NCBI GenBank assembly: GCA_002423435.1
Contig: DIWE01000027.1
Span: 20,669 to 76,180, forward strand
Source: Clostridiales bacterium UBA6114
GTDB taxonomy: Bacteria > Bacillota > Clostridia > Oscillospirales > Butyricicoccaceae
DNA length: 55,512 nucleotides
Direction: 5' to 3'
Below are positions 32,882 to 41,483 of this stretch, one piece after another; position 1 is the stretch's first letter; each line of letters starts with the position of its first letter. The notes beneath the pieces were generated by a model. The model searched no databases and was not told the origin of the DNA. It saw only the letters and a list, made by a program, of their open reading frames with translations. The position numbers were made by a program, and so were the translations under genes.

Positions 32882-33175
32882 TAAATACTGAGAAATGCGA
32901 TGACGGAGAAAAGTAGGAGAATCCTGTTGTCCGACAGGGATTGGCCGCCGCGACTGGAAGCGGCCATCGGGCGAAGGCCTTCGAAGTTCCCTCCCGAGCA
33001 CGCGCGCTGAACGTTTCATTAGGCGCGCACGGTTTTCCGCCGTTATCGGAATAGAATATCGGAGCGAACGCTCCCGTATTTGAACAAAGAGTGCGGCGTT
33101 ATATGCCGAAGCCGGGTGGTACCGCGGAATGGTTTATTTTACCTTTCGTCCCTTTACAGGACGAAAGGTTTTTTA
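32882..33175 (+). promoter_or_regulatory. T-box leader of the aromatic operon, specifier UUC (Phe)
   Basis: Stem I carries AAAAGTAGGAG on the 5' side and GAAG-TTC-CCTCC on the 3' side, giving specifier UUC (32987-32989). The T-box motif GGGTGGTACCGCGG is at 33114-33127. The terminator stem ACCTTTCGTCC / GGACGAAAGGT (33141-33169) is followed by TTTTTTA. Uncharged tRNA-Phe should allow read-through into aroF-aroB-aroC-pheA-aroA/aroK. A Phe sensor in front of the shared pathway also gates Tyr and Trp supply. Confidence 0.93.
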
Positions 33176-33225
33176 TTTTTAAAAATTATGTTAAAATGTG
33201 CCTTAAGGCATTTGGAGGAACCTGT

Positions 33226-34242
33226 ATGATCATCGTATTAAAAGAAAATGCCACGAAACCGCAGATCGAAAGTCTTTCCGAGTGGCTCTCGAGTTTCGGC
33301 GTCCGGGTCCAGTCGATCGAGGGGACCGAGACGACCGTATTGGGGCTGGTCGGAGACACCTCCCCGATCGACATCGATTCGATAAAGCTCAACGAGTTTG
33401 TCGACAAGGTGATGAAGGTCAGCGAGCCGTATAAGCGCGCAAACCGGAAATTCCATCCGAACGACACCATAATCGAGCTCGGTGCGGACATTTCGATCGG
33501 CGGAAATAAAATCGTCGTGATGGCGGGGCCGTGCTCCGTCGAGTCCCAGGAGCAGATAAACCTCGTCGCGGAATCGGTAAAACAGAGCGGCGCCGCCGTT
33601 TTAAGGGGAGGCGCCTTCAAGCCCAGAAGCTCGCCCTATGCGTTTCAGGGGCTTAAGTCCGAGGGACTGCTCTATATGAAGCAGGCAAAGCTTCTGACCG
33701 GGCTCCCGATCATCTCCGAGATCACAAACCCCTATTACATCGACCTGTTCAACGAGTATGTCGACATCATCCAGGTCGGAGCGCGCAACATGCAAAACTT
33801 CGAGCTCTTAAAGGAGCTTGGAAAGGTAAAAAAGCCGATTCTGTTAAAACGCGGCTTTTCCAACACCATCGAGGAATTTTTAATGTCGGCGGAATACATC
33901 CTAAGCTCCGGGAACGAAAACGTCATCCTGTGCGAGCGCGGGATCAGAACCTTCGAAACCTATACGCGCAGCACGCTCGATTTAAGCGCCGTTCCCGTTT
34001 TGAAAAAGCTGAGCCATCTCCCCGTCGTCGTCGACCCGAGCCATGCGGCCGGCACCTACTGGCTCGTGGAGCCGCTGTCCCTCGCCGCAGTCGCGGCGGG
34101 CGCCGACGGACTCATTATAGAAGTGCACAACAATCCGAAATGCGCCCTGTCCGACGGCGCGCAGTCGCTGACGCCCGAGCGCTTCGGCGAGCTGATGACG
34201 AAAGTCCGTTCGGTCGCGTCCGCAGTTTCACGTGAGGTGTAA
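33226..34242 (+). CDS. aroF: 3-deoxy-7-phosphoheptulonate synthase, type I beta (338 aa)
   Basis: The enzyme joins PEP and erythrose-4-phosphate, the first step of the shikimate pathway. A ferredoxin-like N-terminal regulatory domain (MIIVLKENATKPQIESLSEW, residues 1-70) precedes the KDPG-like barrel with VVMAGPCSVESQEQINLVA and RGGAFKPRSSPYAFQG. Start ATG 33226 has TTGGAGGAACCTGT upstream; the longer frame would begin inside the T-box. It is the first gene of a five-gene operon. The N-terminal domain is of the type that can confer feedback by phenylalanine or tyrosine. Confidence 0.96.
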   Translation: MIIVLKENATKPQIESLSEWLSSFGVRVQSIEGTETTVLGLVGDTSPIDIDSIKLNEFVDKVMKVSEPYKRANRKFHPNDTIIELGADISIGGNKIVVMAGPCSVESQEQINLVAESVKQSGAAVLRGGAFKPRSSPYAFQGLKSEGLLYMKQAKLLTGLPIISEITNPYYIDLFNEYVDIIQVGARNMQNFELLKELGKVKKPILLKRGFSNTIEEFLMSAEYILSSGNENVILCERGIRTFETYTRSTLDLSAVPVLKKLSHLPVVVDPSHAAGTYWLVEPLSLAAVAAGADGLIIEVHNNPKCALSDGAQSLTPERFGELMTKVRSVASAVSREV

Positions 34243-34247
34243 CCAAC

Positions 34248-35339
34248 ATGTCAAATTCTGTTTCCGAAATGAAAAAACTGACCCTTTCCGCCGCCGCCTG
34301 CGATTCGGAGATCTATATCGGGCGGGGGATCATTGAAAACGCCGCCGTCATCTGCGCCAGGCGATTTAAGGGCAGGCGCGCACACATTGTCACCGATTCA
34401 AACGTCTCTCCCCTTCTTCTTCCGCGCGTGTCGTCACTTTTTGCCGACAGCGGCTTTACCGTCACCTCGACCGTGATCGAGGCCGGGGAAGCGTCGAAGA
34501 GCCTCGCGGTCGTCGGTTCGCTGTACGACGACCTCGTAAACGCGTCGATCACGCGCGCGGACCTCGTCGTCGCGCTCGGCGGCGGCGTGATCGGCGACAC
34601 GGCGGGCTTTGCGGCCTCGACCTTCCTGCGCGGAATCAATCTGTGCCAGATCCCGACGACTTTGCTCGCGCAGGTCGACAGCTCGGTCGGCGGCAAATGC
34701 GGCACCAATCTCCCGAGCGGAAAAAACCTGGTCGGCTCGTTCTACCAGCCCCATGTCGTCGTAATCGACCCCGACGCGTTAAAAACGCTGCCGGAAAGCC
34801 AGTTCTGCGACGGCATGGCGGAGGTGATCAAGTACGGCTTCATCGCCGACAAGGCGATCCTCTTAAAGCTCGCCTCCGAGATGTCGGACGACGACCTTAC
34901 GGAGGTGATCTTAAGATGCGTCGAGATCAAGCGCGACATCGTCATGCAGGACGAGCGCGACCTCTCCGTCCGGATGCTCCTGAATTTCGGGCATACGATC
35001 GGCCACGCGCTCGAGGCGCTCGGCTACTACCAGACCCTCACCCACGGCCAGGCGGTCGCGCTCGGCATGAAGGCGGCGATCAAGATCGGCATTTCCCTTC
35101 ATGTGACGGAGGAGGAAAGCTTAAAGCTTCTCACCTTCCTTCTCGACCGTTACGGGCTTTTGCGTAAATTCCCCTACCCCGCGGAATTTATCGCCGACGC
35201 GCTGTCCCTCGACAAAAAGATCTTTTCCTCCACCATCAGCTTTATCCTGATCAAAACGCCCGGCGAAGCCGTAATCCATCACCTCTCGCTTACAAGCTTA
35301 AAGCAGCTTCTCCCCGAGATTTTTAAGGAGGCTCTCTGA
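34248..35339 (+). CDS. aroB: 3-dehydroquinate synthase (363 aa)
   Basis: AroB converts DAHP to 3-dehydroquinate using NAD and a metal. The NAD loop LVVALGGGVIGDTAGFAAST and AQVDSSVGGKCGTNLPSGKN are intact, and the metal-binding His residues lie in NFGHTIGHALEALGYYQTLT. It starts five bases after aroF with GAGGTG upstream. Its length is standard. Confidence 0.97.
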   Translation: MSNSVSEMKKLTLSAAACDSEIYIGRGIIENAAVICARRFKGRRAHIVTDSNVSPLLLPRVSSLFADSGFTVTSTVIEAGEASKSLAVVGSLYDDLVNASITRADLVVALGGGVIGDTAGFAASTFLRGINLCQIPTTLLAQVDSSVGGKCGTNLPSGKNLVGSFYQPHVVVIDPDALKTLPESQFCDGMAEVIKYGFIADKAILLKLASEMSDDDLTEVILRCVEIKRDIVMQDERDLSVRMLLNFGHTIGHALEALGYYQTLTHGQAVALGMKAAIKIGISLHVTEEESLKLLTFLLDRYGLLRKFPYPAEFIADALSLDKKIFSSTISFILIKTPGEAVIHHLSLTSLKQLLPEIFKEAL

Positions 35340-35340
35340 T

Positions 35341-36438
35341 ATGGGATCGGTCACTGGAAAAAACCTCGTTCTTTCGGTCTTCGGCGAATCCCACGGCAAA
35401 GCCGTCGGCGTCACCTTAGACGGTTTTCCGTCCGGGATTCATTTAGACCTTGATCAGATCGCCTCCGAAATGGAGAGGCGCTCGCCGAAAAGCGCCGCCT
35501 ATTCGACAAAGCGCAGCGAGGGCGATCAGCCGGAAATCCTGTCCGGCGTCCTCGACAATGTGACAACCGGCGCGCCGATCTGCGCGGTCATCCGAAACTC
35601 GGACGCCCGTTCCTCGGATTATTCGCTGTTTCGGGATATGCCGAGGCCGTCCCACGCGGACTATACCGGAGCCGTCCGCTATCACAACGCAAACGACGTA
35701 AGGGGCGGCGGCCATTTCTCCGGCCGGCTTACCGCGCCGTTTGTCTTCGCGGGCGCTTTGTGCAGGCAATACCTGCATACAAAAAATATCGTGATCGGGG
35801 CGCATATCGCCGAGATCGCCGGTGTCGGCGACACCGGCTTTTCCGGCCTTTCGCTTACCCAGGCCCTGCTTGAATTCTTAAACCATTCCGACTTCCCGGT
35901 CATGAGCATGGACGCGAACAAAGGGATGCGCGCAAAAATCGAGGAGGCGGCGCAAAGCATGGACTCTCTCGGCGGCATTGTCGAGTGCGCCGTTTTGGGC
36001 TTCCCCGCCGGGATCGGGAGCCCGATGTTCCACAATGTGGAAAGCGTGATCAGCTCCATGCTCTTTTCCATCCCGGCCGTCAAGGGCGTCGAGTTCGGTG
36101 CGGGCTTTGCCTTCTCAAGCCTTAAGGGCAGCGAGGCAAACGACTGCTTTTGCCTGAATAACGGCCGGGTCGAGACCGGCACAAATTTCAACGGCGGTAT
36201 CAACGGCGGCATTTCAAACGGCATGCCGATCGTCCTCAGGGCCGCGATCAAGCCTGTCCCGTCCATCGGCCGGGAACAGCTTACCCTGAATCTTAAGACG
36301 AATAAAATCGAGACGCTCAAGATTCCGGGCCGCCACGACGTAACCGTCGTGCCGCGCGCCGTTTCCGTGATCGAGGCGGCCGTCGCCGTTTCACTGACCG
36401 ACCTGCTTTTGGAGGCGACGGGCTATGAAAACGCTTGA
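35341..36438 (+). CDS. aroC: Chorismate synthase (365 aa)
   Basis: AroC forms chorismate from EPSP with reduced FMN. The signatures are FGESHGKAVGVTLDGFP near the start, RPSHADYTGAVRYHNAND, then VRGGGHFSGRLTAPFVFAGA. The basic C-terminal segment includes RHDVTVVPRAVSVIEA. It starts one base after aroB with AGGAGG upstream and overlaps pheA by 14 bases. Confidence 0.97.
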   Translation: MGSVTGKNLVLSVFGESHGKAVGVTLDGFPSGIHLDLDQIASEMERRSPKSAAYSTKRSEGDQPEILSGVLDNVTTGAPICAVIRNSDARSSDYSLFRDMPRPSHADYTGAVRYHNANDVRGGGHFSGRLTAPFVFAGALCRQYLHTKNIVIGAHIAEIAGVGDTGFSGLSLTQALLEFLNHSDFPVMSMDANKGMRAKIEEAAQSMDSLGGIVECAVLGFPAGIGSPMFHNVESVISSMLFSIPAVKGVEFGAGFAFSSLKGSEANDCFCLNNGRVETGTNFNGGINGGISNGMPIVLRAAIKPVPSIGREQLTLNLKTNKIETLKIPGRHDVTVVPRAVSVIEAAVAVSLTDLLLEATGYENA

Positions 36439-37582
36439 CGATATCCGAAACGAGATAAACGCCCTCGACCGCGACCTGCGCAGGCTCTTTATCGACCGCC
36501 TCGCGCTCTCGCGCGAGGTTTCCGAAATAAAAAAAACGACGGGCAGCGACACGATCTACCGCCCCGGCCGTGAAAACGAGATTTTATCCAATATAACGCA
36601 GGGCTTAAGCGGCGAAGCCTCCTTAAAGCTCGAATCGCTCTACCGGAGCATCCTCCGTTTAAGCCGGGAAACGCAGTATTCGCTTCTTCTGGACACGTCG
36701 GAAGCGTTCAGCCCCGGTTTTACGGTCGAGGAGCCGAAGCGCCCGGACGCGGACAATCCGCCCGTCGTGTGTTACCAGGGCCTGCCCGGCGCCTATTCCC
36801 ACGCGGCGGCCGGAAAAATGCATCCCGGCTCGCTCTACCGGAATGTCTGCGCCTTTGAAGATATCTTTTTGGAGGTTTCCGAGGGGAAAGCCGCCTGCGG
36901 CGTGCTGCCCCTTGAGAACTCGACCGCCGGCATCGTGTCCGAGGTCTACGATCTTCTGATGAAGTATCGGCTCTTTATCAACCGTTCCTTCATGCTCCCG
37001 ATAAACCATGCGCTGTTAGCGCATCCTGACGCCACCCTGTCCGGCATCAGGCGCGTGCTCTCCCATCCGCAAGCGCTTTGCCAGTGCGGCGCGTTCTTGC
37101 GGGAGCTTCGCTGCGAAACGGTGCCCGTTTTAAACACGGCGGTCGCCGCGAAAACGGTGTCGGAGCTTAAAAGCCCGGACGCAGCCGCAATCGCGTCGGA
37201 GGACGTCGCGGCTACCTACGGCTTGTGCGTTCTGAAACGCGATATCGCAAATGAAAAAGTAAACTACACGCGCTTTATTTCGATCTCCCCGTCCCTTGTC
37301 AGAAACCCGAACGACGACAAGATTGTCGCCGCGTTTAACCTACCGCACCGGAGCGGGTCGCTTGCGGAGGCTCTTTCGATCTTTGCCGACTATAGAATCA
37401 ATCTGAGCCACATCCAGTCGAGGCCCCGTCCGGACACGCCCTTTGAATACAGCTTTTACGTCGATTTCGACGGAAACCTTGCCGATCGCGGCACGCGCGC
37501 CGTCCTTCTCCAGCTTGAGCGCGAGCTCCCGATGCTCCGAATCCTCGGGACCTACGAAACCTCTTGTCCTCAGCCGGCGTAG
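36425..37582 (+). CDS. pheA: Chorismate mutase / prephenate dehydratase P-protein (385 aa)
   Basis: This bifunctional enzyme goes from chorismate to phenylpyruvate. The AroQ-type mutase helix bundle is N-terminal (DIRNEINALDRDLRRLFIDR, residues 1-90). The prephenate dehydratase follows (CYQGLPGAYSHAAAGK, then LPLENSTAGIVSEVYDLL and NYTRFISIS). A C-terminal ACT domain (GSLAEALSIFADYRINLSHI, then QSRPRP) should bind phenylalanine. It starts inside aroC with GGAGG upstream, so the two are coupled. Its place before aroA shows that the operon is dedicated to Phe, consistent with the Phe specifier. Confidence 0.96.
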   Translation: MKTLDDIRNEINALDRDLRRLFIDRLALSREVSEIKKTTGSDTIYRPGRENEILSNITQGLSGEASLKLESLYRSILRLSRETQYSLLLDTSEAFSPGFTVEEPKRPDADNPPVVCYQGLPGAYSHAAAGKMHPGSLYRNVCAFEDIFLEVSEGKAACGVLPLENSTAGIVSEVYDLLMKYRLFINRSFMLPINHALLAHPDATLSGIRRVLSHPQALCQCGAFLRELRCETVPVLNTAVAAKTVSELKSPDAAAIASEDVAATYGLCVLKRDIANEKVNYTRFISISPSLVRNPNDDKIVAAFNLPHRSGSLAEALSIFADYRINLSHIQSRPRPDTPFEYSFYVDFDGNLADRGTRAVLLQLERELPMLRILGTYETSCPQPA

Positions 37583-37639
37583 CGGCCCCGGCCGGCAAAG
37601 CTTTTACCTGTTTTGATATCTTCGGAAATGCGGTGACTT

Positions 37640-39478
37640 ATGACCATTGAACCTGTGGAAAATCTGCGCGGAAGGCTTGTCGTTCCCGGCGACAAGTCCA
37701 TTTCGCACCGCGCCGTCATGCTCGGCTCCCTAGCCGACGGCGTGACCAAAATCGACGGCTTCCTAAAAGCCGCCGACTGCCTCTCGACGATCGACTGCTT
37801 TGCAAAGCTCGGCGTCGAAGCCGAGATACGCGGCAATACCGTGCTTGTCCGCGGCAGGGGCCTGCACGGGCTCAACGCCCCGGAGGACATCCTGTACACC
37901 GGCAATTCCGGGACGACGACAAGGCTTCTCTGCGGCATTCTCGCCGGGCAGCGCTTCGACAGTATCATCGACGGCGACGAATCGATCCGCCGGCGTCCGA
38001 TGAAGCGCGTGATTTCGCCGCTCTCCCAGATGGGCGCCTGCATCACGACAAAAGATGGGGATTTCTGTCCTCTTTCCATTAAAAAGAGCGAATTAAAAGG
38101 CATCGACTACGCCCTGCCCGTCGCAAGTGCGCAGCTTAAGTCCGCCCTGCTGTTTGCCGGACTTTACGCATCCTCCGAGACGGTTGTCCGGGAAAAGGAG
38201 CTCTCGCGGGACCACACGGAGCTGATGATGAAACGCTTCGGCATAAAGCTTCTCGTCGACGGGGGAAAGATCACGGTAATCCCTGGAGACCCGCTGAAGG
38301 CGTGCGACATCGCGGTGCCGGGCGACATCTCCTCCGCCGCCTTTTTCATAGTCGCCGCGCTGATCACAAAGGGCTCGGAAATAACGATCGAAAACGTCGG
38401 CCTGAACCCGAGGCGGACCGGCATTTTAGACGCGCTGAGACTGATGGGCGCGGACATCGAGATTTCAGACCTTCGCGAGGAGGCAGAGCTCAGCGGCACC
38501 ATTACGGCGCGCTCGTCGAAGCTTCACGGCGCCGTCATCGGCGGCGGGCTCATCCCGCGCATGATCGACGAAATTCCGGTGCTCGCCGTCGCCGCCGCCT
38601 GCGCCGAAGGGCAGACGGTGATCAGGGACGCGTCCGAGCTTCTGTACAAGGAGTCAAACCGCATTCTGACGACCGCGGCCGAGCTTCAGAAGGCGGGCGC
38701 CGACATCTCCCCCACGGACGACGGGTTTTTGATAAACGGCGGACCGCTGCGCGGCGCTTCGTTTGACTCCCATAACGACCACCGCATCGCGATGGCGATG
38801 GCCGTCGCGGCTCTTGCCGCCGACTCCCCTTCCGAAATCTCGAATCCGGAGGCCGTTGGCATCTCCTACCCCGGCTTTTTCGATACGCTCGGGCAGCTTG
38901 CGGACGGCCTTCTCCGCCCACCGGGCGCATTGCTCGGCGGCGCGCTGCCGGCGGCACGGGACGCGCTTCTCACAAGCGGCCGCAGCCATATCATCCTGAC
39001 CGGGTTCATGGGCTCGGGAAAAACAAGGACGGGCATGCGGCTCTCAACGCTTCTGGGCTTCGATTTTATCGACACCGATTCCCTGATTGTGGAGCGGGAG
39101 CGGATGTCCATCCCCGAAATCTTCGAAACGCGCGGGGAAGCGTATTTCAGGAGGATAGAATCCGAAATCATCGCCGGGCTTTCGTCGCGGCAAAGGTGCG
39201 TTGTCGCGACGGGCGGCGGCGCCGTATTGGACCCTTCAAACGTGCGGAGGATGAAGTCATACGGCACCGTCGTGTTCTTAAACGCCCCGTTTGAAAAAAT
39301 CCTGCAAAACACGGCTCAGGACCACTCCCGGCCCCTGATCGCAAAAAAAGCGGAAACGGAAATCCGGGCGCTTTTTAATCGCCGCCTCCCGCTTTACAAA
39401 AGCACGGCCGATATCGTTCTGGACGCCTCCGGGACGGACACAGACGAAATCCTACTGCGCCTGATCAGCCAATTATAA
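37640..39478 (+). CDS. aroA-aroK: EPSP synthase fused to shikimate kinase (612 aa)
   Basis: Residues 1 to about 425 are EPSP synthase: VVPGDKSISHRAVMLGSL, LYTGNSGTTTRLLCGILAG, RPMKRVISPLSQMGA. After a short linker, residues about 450-612 are a full shikimate kinase with Walker A GFMGSGKTRTG at residue 455, DFIDTDSLIVERERMSIPEI and the GGGAV loop. The two enzymes flank the shikimate-3-phosphate step (kinase then transferase), so fusion could channel that intermediate. There is no stop or frameshift at the junction. The domain order matches the AroA-AroK part of the fungal AROM protein. The start at 37640 has only a weak ribosome site. Confidence 0.95.
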   Translation: MTIEPVENLRGRLVVPGDKSISHRAVMLGSLADGVTKIDGFLKAADCLSTIDCFAKLGVEAEIRGNTVLVRGRGLHGLNAPEDILYTGNSGTTTRLLCGILAGQRFDSIIDGDESIRRRPMKRVISPLSQMGACITTKDGDFCPLSIKKSELKGIDYALPVASAQLKSALLFAGLYASSETVVREKELSRDHTELMMKRFGIKLLVDGGKITVIPGDPLKACDIAVPGDISSAAFFIVAALITKGSEITIENVGLNPRRTGILDALRLMGADIEISDLREEAELSGTITARSSKLHGAVIGGGLIPRMIDEIPVLAVAAACAEGQTVIRDASELLYKESNRILTTAAELQKAGADISPTDDGFLINGGPLRGASFDSHNDHRIAMAMAVAALAADSPSEISNPEAVGISYPGFFDTLGQLADGLLRPPGALLGGALPAARDALLTSGRSHIILTGFMGSGKTRTGMRLSTLLGFDFIDTDSLIVERERMSIPEIFETRGEAYFRRIESEIIAGLSSRQRCVVATGGGAVLDPSNVRRMKSYGTVVFLNAPFEKILQNTAQDHSRPLIAKKAETEIRALFNRRLPLYKSTADIVLDASGTDTDEILLRLISQL

Positions 39479-39771
39479 CGATATAAAGAACAACGAGCCG
39501 GCACAAAGGTGCCGGCTCCAGCGTGAAGACAAAGTCTTCACGCTTCAAAGGGGCATCCAATGCCCCTTTGAGTAACCCCGGTTTCGCGCCCGATTGGCGC
39601 GAGTTAAGGGCTTTTTCCGGGAAATAAATTCCCAAAAAAGAGATTTTAATCGGTTTTTGGAAAAAATGGTCACGCTAGCGCAACGCATTTTTTCAAAAAA
39701 GACGGAAGATCCGCTTCTATCTGCAGCCTGGAGCCGGCACAAAGGTGCCGGCTCGCGAATTAAAACGGGTA
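39479..39771. repeat. Hairpin-dense intergenic region with a duplicated palindrome
   Basis: At least six dyads lie in 293 bases: 39495-39518 (GAGCCGGCAC/GTGCCGGCTC), 39520-39544 (AGCGTGAAGAC/GTCTTCACGCT), 39546-39570 (CAAAGGGGCA/TGCCCCTTTG), 39585-39601 (CGCGCC/GGCGCG), one near 39671-39695 (GAAAAAATG/CATTTTTTC), and 39731-39754. The last is an exact copy of the first. No coding frame is convincing. The region separates convergent genes, so some hairpins surely act as terminators. Confidence 0.75.
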
Positions 39772-41334
39772 CTAAAACATCATGCGCTCGATATAGCGCT
39801 CTTTGAAAAATTCGTCCTGCGACAGCAAAAGCTCCCGCGCGCCGTCGAAAACCCGCCCGGCGAGGTCTGCAGTTTTCCCGGACAAGAGCATCAGCGACGC
39901 CCCGCTGAGCGCGGTGTTTCCCGCCGCCGTGATCCGTCCGGCGAGCCCTTTTGGAAAAAGGCCGACCGCCTCCGCGTTATCAAAGTCAATATAATTTCCG
40001 AACCCGCCCGCGACAATGACTTCGTGAAGGTCGGACGCCGAAACCCCGCAAGCGTGCAATAATGCGTCGATGCCGGCGGCAATCGCCGCCTTTGTCAGCT
40101 GAAGCTGGCGGATGTCCTGCTGCGTCAGAACGATCTCATCCCCGCAAAGCTTAAAAAACCTCCCGCGCCCGTCCTCCGAGACAAGGCGCTCAAACGGATG
40201 CCCCGTCCGACGAATCCGGCCCGAGTCGTCGATGACGCCGCGCCGGAGCATGAAGGCGAGCGCGTCGATAAGCCCGGTGCCGCAGACGCCCGCCGGGGCT
40301 TTCCCGCCGACGGTGGAGACGCGGATATCGTCCCCCTCGTCCCAGACCCTGTCGATCGCGCCGGGGAGCGCGAGCATTCCGCAGGAAATGCCCGCCCCTT
40401 CGAAAGCAGGCCCCGCGGCCGCCGAGCAGCAGAGCGTTTCCTCCCCGGAAGTAAGGAGCATTTCCCCGTTTGTCCCGATATCGATCAAAAGGCGCCTTTT
40501 GCCGCCGCCTTGCATGGAGCAGGCGAGCGCGCCGCAGACGATGTCGGCGCCGATATAGGCCGAGACGGCCCGTGGCAGGTACACCCTTCCGCTTATGCAA
40601 AGCCCCAGGTCGGAAGCGTCTGAAAACACGCCGAACAGGCTTTGCGGCAGAAACGGCGCGTGCGCGATCCCCTCGGGGTCAAGCCCCGCGAGGTAATGCA
40701 GCATGGCGGTGTTGCCAGTGACGACGGCGCCCGACAGCGTGGAGCAGGAAATCCCGGCTTTTTCGCACAGGCGCTTGAGCAAAGAGTCAAGCTGGTTCCT
40801 GATCGCGTCTCTTACCGGCGCTACGCCGTGCTCGTTTGAAAAGGTGATTCTCGATATGACATCCGCCCCGAACGCCGCCTGCGCGTTTTTCGCGCGCTCC
40901 GCAGCCAGCGCTTTTCCGCTTTTTAAGTTGAACAGGGAAAGCGCGAGAGTCGTCGTCCCGATGTCGACCGCAGCCCCGTATTCGCCTTCAAAAAGAGGAT
41001 CGAGCGAATACTCCGGCATTCGGCCCCGGATCACCACGCTTACCTCTTCCGCGTCGGGCAGGAAAATTTCGCAGTCGCCGAACGCCTCGGCAAAGCAGCA
41101 GAGCCTTAAACCCGCCTGCAGCTCTTTTTCGCTTAAGAGCCGCCGTTCCTGCTCACGGGGTGGAAAAACGTCCCCTGTGACGCGCGCTTTGCAGAGCCCG
41201 CACCGCCCTTTCCCGCCGCAGGGCATAGAAAAGCCGGCGGACAGCTTAAAAAGTGCGTCGGAAACGCGCACAGTGCCGTCAAAGTCATATTCCCGCACCG
41301 TTTTTCCCGGGCCGTGCACGGTAAGCCGTTTCAT
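39772..41334 (-). CDS. RACo-like corrinoid activation protein, [2Fe-2S] and ASKHA/DUF4445 domains (520 aa)
   Basis: The N-terminal ferredoxin domain has cluster cysteines in MPCGGKGRCGLCKARV and LRLCCFAEAFG. The ASKHA ATPase part has AAVDIGTTTLALSLFNLKSG, LLIDIGTNGEMLLTSGEE and VAGGFGNYIDFDNAEAVG. Such proteins use ATP to reduce Co(II) corrinoid proteins back to the active Co(I) state. Start ATG 41334 has GAGGGGACGAA upstream; the frame extends to 41400 without one. It is divergent from a corrinoid protein gene, its probable partner. Confidence 0.92.
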   Translation of the reverse strand: MKRLTVHGPGKTVREYDFDGTVRVSDALFKLSAGFSMPCGGKGRCGLCKARVTGDVFPPREQERRLLSEKELQAGLRLCCFAEAFGDCEIFLPDAEEVSVVIRGRMPEYSLDPLFEGEYGAAVDIGTTTLALSLFNLKSGKALAAERAKNAQAAFGADVISRITFSNEHGVAPVRDAIRNQLDSLLKRLCEKAGISCSTLSGAVVTGNTAMLHYLAGLDPEGIAHAPFLPQSLFGVFSDASDLGLCISGRVYLPRAVSAYIGADIVCGALACSMQGGGKRRLLIDIGTNGEMLLTSGEETLCCSAAAGPAFEGAGISCGMLALPGAIDRVWDEGDDIRVSTVGGKAPAGVCGTGLIDALAFMLRRGVIDDSGRIRRTGHPFERLVSEDGRGRFFKLCGDEIVLTQQDIRQLQLTKAAIAAGIDALLHACGVSASDLHEVIVAGGFGNYIDFDNAEAVGLFPKGLAGRITAAGNTALSGASLMLLSGKTADLAGRVFDGARELLLSQDEFFKERYIERMMF

Positions 41335-41364
41335 TTCGTCCCCTCTTTCGGCGATATAGTCAAA

Positions 41365-41393
41365 ATTATATAAATATTCGCCGTTATAATCAA
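41365..41393 (-). promoter_or_regulatory. Promoter of the RACo-like gene
   Basis: On the minus strand, TTGATT (41388-41393), a 17-base spacer and TATAAT (41365-41370), 31 bases before the start. No cobalamin riboswitch is apparent in the 149-base divergent region. Confidence 0.7.
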
Positions 41394-41483
41394 GTTGCAT
41401 CTTGCGATTTCGGGGAAAATACGTTTTAATAGTACTGTCGCTTTATTATAAATGTAAGAAAACATGTTTGGAGTACAAAGGAT

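Noticed and set aside
39495..39754. CRISPR array
   Set aside because: The repeated palindromes occur only twice, at the ends; the elements between differ in sequence and spacing, and no cas gene is near.
41335..41483. Cobalamin riboswitch between the RACo-like and corrinoid genes
   Set aside because: The 149-base region is AT-rich, contains an ordinary promoter and shows no B12-box-like conserved segment.
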